DNA of 64,000 nt from Streptomyces macrolidinus (lineage in GTDB: Bacteria > Actinomycetota > Actinomycetes > Streptomycetales > Streptomycetaceae), in assembly GCF_023887685.1 (NCBI RefSeq), contig NZ_JAMWMR010000006.1, positions 248,001 through 312,000 on the forward strand. The letters are read 5' to 3'. The position numbers were made by a program, and so were the translations under genes. Below, piece after piece: positions 61,779 through 64,000 of this stretch; within the stretch, counting starts at the first letter, position 1, and the number at the start of each line of letters is the position of its first letter. Below the pieces are notes generated by a model. The model ran no database searches and had not been told where the DNA came from. It worked only from the letters and a program-made list of their open reading frames with translations.

Positions 61779-62005
61779 ACGGTCCAGTATGGCCCAGCCG
61801 TCTCCGACCTGGTCGTCCACCCGATCGGCCCTTCACTCACCCGCCCCTTCGCTCGACCTGGCCCTTCGCTCAACCTGGTTCTGCCGGACCCAGGTTGGAG
61901 CGGATCTGGTTACGAGGCGCGGTCCGGCCGACAGTGGATGCGTCAGCACGCCCGCCGGTATCCGGCAGAACGCAACGCACGGCGCCCCGCGAAGGAGAGA
62001 CCGTC

Positions 62006-63043
62006 ATGAAGTACCGCACACTCGGTGGAAGTGGCATCCAGGTCAGCGAGTTCACCCTCGGCGCGATGATGCTCGGCGCGTGGGGGACGGCCGACCACGA
62101 CGAGGCCGTTCGGATCGTGCACACCGCACTGGACGCCGGAATCAACACCGTCGACACCGCCGACATGTACTCGCTCGGTGAATCCGAGGAGATCGTCGGC
62201 AAGGCCCTCAAGGGGCGGCGTGACGATGTCGTCCTGGCGACCAAGTTCCACAACCCGATGGGCGAGGACCCCAACCGCCGCGGCAATTCTCGCCGTTGGA
62301 TCGCCCAGGCCGTCGAGGACAGCCTGCGCCGCCTGGACACCGACTGGATCGACCTCTACCAGATCCACCGCCCCGATCCGGAGACCGACTTGGAGGAGAC
62401 CCTCTCGGCCCTGTCCGACCTGGTCCGGGCAGGCAAGATCCGCGCCTATGGCACCTCCGCCTTCCCGGCCTCGGAGTTGGTGGAGGCGCAGTGGACGGCC
62501 GACCGGCGCGGCCTGGTGCGCCCGCGCGGCGAGCAGCCGCCGTACTCGATCCTCGCCCGTGGCATCGAACGGGAGGTGCTGCCGATGGCGCGGAAGTACG
62601 GGGTGGGTGTGATCACTTGGTCGCCGCTGAGCGGGGGCTGGTTGTCGGGCAGGTACGGCGGCCCGGACGGGGCGGACCCGCGCACCTCGCACCGCGGCAA
62701 CACCGGGATGGTGGACTCACTGTTCGATATGAACCTGCCCGGCAACCGCGCCAAGTTGGATGCCGTCACCGAGCTGAAGAAGGTGGCGGCCGAGGCGGGA
62801 GTCTCCCTGCCGACCCTCGCCACGGCCTTCGTCCGCAGCCACCCCGCGGTCACCTCGGTCATCATGGGCCCGCGGACGATGGAGCACCTGGAAGGCATGC
62901 TGGAGGGTGTGGACGTCCGGTTGGACTCGGCGATCCTCGACCGCATCGACGAGGTGGTCCCGCCGGGAACGGACATCGCGCGCGATGTGACCTTCTACGA
63001 GCCGCCCGCCCTGACGGACGCCTCGCTGCGGAGGCGGCGGTGA
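62006..63043 (+). CDS. Aldo/keto reductase
   Basis: 345 residues of the (beta/alpha)8 aldo-keto reductase family, NADPH-dependent carbonyl reduction. The catalytic residues are in the expected places: Asp in NTVDTADMYSLGESE with Tyr four residues on, Lys in VLATKFHNPMG, and His in DLYQIHRPDP. VITWSPLSGGWLSGRY and the C-terminal cofactor segment SVIMGPRTMEHLE follow. ATG at 62006 has GAAGGAGAGA upstream. Probably repressed by the divergent XRE regulator. The stop codon TGA (63041-63043) lies inside the first unit of a 21-bp tandem repeat. Confidence 0.93.
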   Translation: MKYRTLGGSGIQVSEFTLGAMMLGAWGTADHDEAVRIVHTALDAGINTVDTADMYSLGESEEIVGKALKGRRDDVVLATKFHNPMGEDPNRRGNSRRWIAQAVEDSLRRLDTDWIDLYQIHRPDPETDLEETLSALSDLVRAGKIRAYGTSAFPASELVEAQWTADRRGLVRPRGEQPPYSILARGIEREVLPMARKYGVGVITWSPLSGGWLSGRYGGPDGADPRTSHRGNTGMVDSLFDMNLPGNRAKLDAVTELKKVAAEAGVSLPTLATAFVRSHPAVTSVIMGPRTMEHLEGMLEGVDVRLDSAILDRIDEVVPPGTDIARDVTFYEPPALTDASLRRRR

Positions 63044-63122
63044 AGCGTGCGGACGCGCCGGTGAAGCGTGCGGACGCGCCGGTGAAGCGTGCGGACGCGG
63101 CGGTGAAGCGTGCGGACGCGGC
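63039..63122. repeat. Four-copy 21-bp tandem repeat (minisatellite)
   Basis: Units at 63039-63059, 63060-63080, 63081-63101 and 63102-63122 begin GGTGAAGCGTGCGGACGCG. They differ only at one or two end positions (units 1-2 end CC, units 3-4 end GC). The first unit contains the AKR stop codon. The array length is a multiple of three, so copy-number change would not alter any frame through it. Confidence 0.92.
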
Positions 63123-63312
63123 CGGTCTGTCGGCATCGCCGAACCTTCGCACAAGCGCCCGTCCGGGCGCTGCCCGCCGAGTTGTCCGTGAACTCCCCTG
63201 GAATTGTCCGTGATTGGTAACAGACGCATCCTGCGGCCGCCGTGCCTCGTCCTGTCATGTGGTCGGAAGGCGACCAGGGGTCGGCGAGGAACTGCGGGAA
63301 AGTGGGGCGGAC

Positions 63313-64000
63313 ATGGCGCGGCACGGTGGCGGGCGGGGCTGGTACGGCAAGGTGCTCGGGGCGGCGCTCGGGGTGACGGTGCTGGCCGCCGGTGCCTCGG
63401 CGTGGACCGCGCAGGCCGGTTCCGCGGGTGACTCGTCGCCTCGTGCGACCGCGTCGGCCGCGCCGGGCGGTGACGTCAAGGCGGTGGGGGTGAGCATCGC
63501 GCACGCCTCGGACAAGGGGGACCACGCCGTCAACATCACCATCGACGACGGCCCCGACCCCGTGTGGACCCCTCAAGTGCTCGACATCCTGCGGGAGTAC
63601 GGGGTGAAGGCCACGTTCTGCATGGTGGGACCGCAGGCGAAGGCCCACCCGGACCTCGTGAAGAAGGTGGTCGCGGCCGGGCACCGGCTGTGTGACCACA
63701 CCGTGTCGCACGACACCGCCATGGACTCCAAGTCCGAGGCCTACCAGTCGCAGCAGATCCTCGACGCCGAGCGCATGATCACGGAGGCGTCCGGGGGCGT
63801 CCGGCCGATGTACTACCGGGCGCCCGGTGGGGCGTTCACCCCCTACAGCCGCAAGCTGGCCGCCTCCCGGGGCATGCGCCCGTTGGGCTGGAACGTGGAC
63901 ACCAAGGACTTCGAGCGGCCGGGCACGGAGGCCATCGTCGCCACCGTCGAGCGGGAACTGTCCAACGGGCCGACGCTCCTCTTCCATGACGCGGGCGGCG
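63313..64000 (+). CDS. Secreted polysaccharide deacetylase, NodB domain (3' end outside window)
   Basis: At least 229 residues, open at the right edge. The N-terminal signal segment (VLGAALGVTVLAAGASAWTA) leads to a Ser/Ala-rich linker and then a carbohydrate esterase family 4 domain. Motif 1 is TIDDGPD with the catalytic and metal-binding Asp pair, motif 2 is HTVSH (HSxxH type), motif 3 is RAPGG, and near the edge LLFHDAGG resembles motif 5. It would remove N-acetyl groups from chitin, peptidoglycan or a similar surface glycan. ATG at 63313 has a GGGGCGG stretch upstream. The 270-bp gap before it holds the minisatellite and no other gene. Confidence 0.9.
   Translation, partial: MARHGGGRGWYGKVLGAALGVTVLAAGASAWTAQAGSAGDSSPRATASAAPGGDVKAVGVSIAHASDKGDHAVNITIDDGPDPVWTPQVLDILREYGVKATFCMVGPQAKAHPDLVKKVVAAGHRLCDHTVSHDTAMDSKSEAYQSQQILDAERMITEASGGVRPMYYRAPGGAFTPYSRKLAASRGMRPLGWNVDTKDFERPGTEAIVATVERELSNGPTLLFHDAGG

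Overview
The window is high-GC actinobacterial chromosome and almost certainly Streptomyces. The evidence is the codon use, frequent GTG starts, an Rpf/LysM/M23 cell-wall hydrolase, a CebR-type operator, an AfsR/SARP-family regulator carrying TTA codons, and a large MbtH-dependent NRPS locus.

Layout. 1-16.3 kb is ordinary metabolism: the 5' end of 6-phosphogluconate dehydrogenase, the Rpf hydrolase, a DMT transporter, a secreted GH92 mannosidase, a WS/DGAT acyltransferase, an SDR fused to a zinc ribbon, a nucleotidyltransferase-fold protein, a thiolase, a TauE permease, a HAD phosphatase, the cobalamin genes cobK and cobF, and a DUF309 protein. 16.4-16.7 kb is a tRNA-Pro(GGG) with what looks like an integrase relic beside it, the scar of a lost integrative element. 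17.1-20.1 kb holds a secreted LPMO under a perfect CebR operator, an ADP-ribosylglycohydrolase and a glycosyltransferase. 20.2-23.8 kb is a beta-lactam response locus: a LysR regulator overlapping a class A beta-lactamase, divergent from a MecA-like penicillin-binding protein, with a LysR-type palindrome between them. Both the LysR and the beta-lactamase are frameshifted as read here. 24-28 kb holds a decayed oxidoreductase fragment, two divergent cytochromes P450 and a methyltransferase. 28.1-32.3 kb is a stress/dormancy group (Hsp20, Acg-like nitroreductase, tandem USP, CBS-BON, DUF1918-HTH-PPOX fusion).

32.3-60.4 kb is the main specialised-metabolite locus, read on the minus strand. It runs: SARP/NB-ARC regulator, a 5711-residue five-module NRPS ending in a thioesterase, a NodU/CmcH-type carbamoyltransferase, a PCP-C-A-PCP protein, a stand-alone adenylation protein, MbtH, and an MFS exporter. 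Counting carriers, the simplest model is a heptapeptide. The free A protein loads the N-terminal PCP of the PCP-C-A-PCP protein, that protein makes a dipeptide, and the giant NRPS adds five residues and releases the chain by its TE. Eyeballed A-domain codes suggest threonine at modules 2 and 4 of the giant enzyme and an arginine-like residue at module 5. The carbamoyltransferase probably carbamoylates a side-chain hydroxyl. The regulator has two TTA codons, implying bldA control. Three heptamers at 11-bp spacing overlap the -35 of a good promoter in front of the NRPS.

60.9-64 kb: an XRE regulator divergent from an aldo/keto reductase, a four-copy 21-bp minisatellite overlapping the reductase stop codon, and the start of a secreted NodB-type polysaccharide deacetylase that runs off the window. 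Residue positions and specificity codes were read by eye. No database search was possible.
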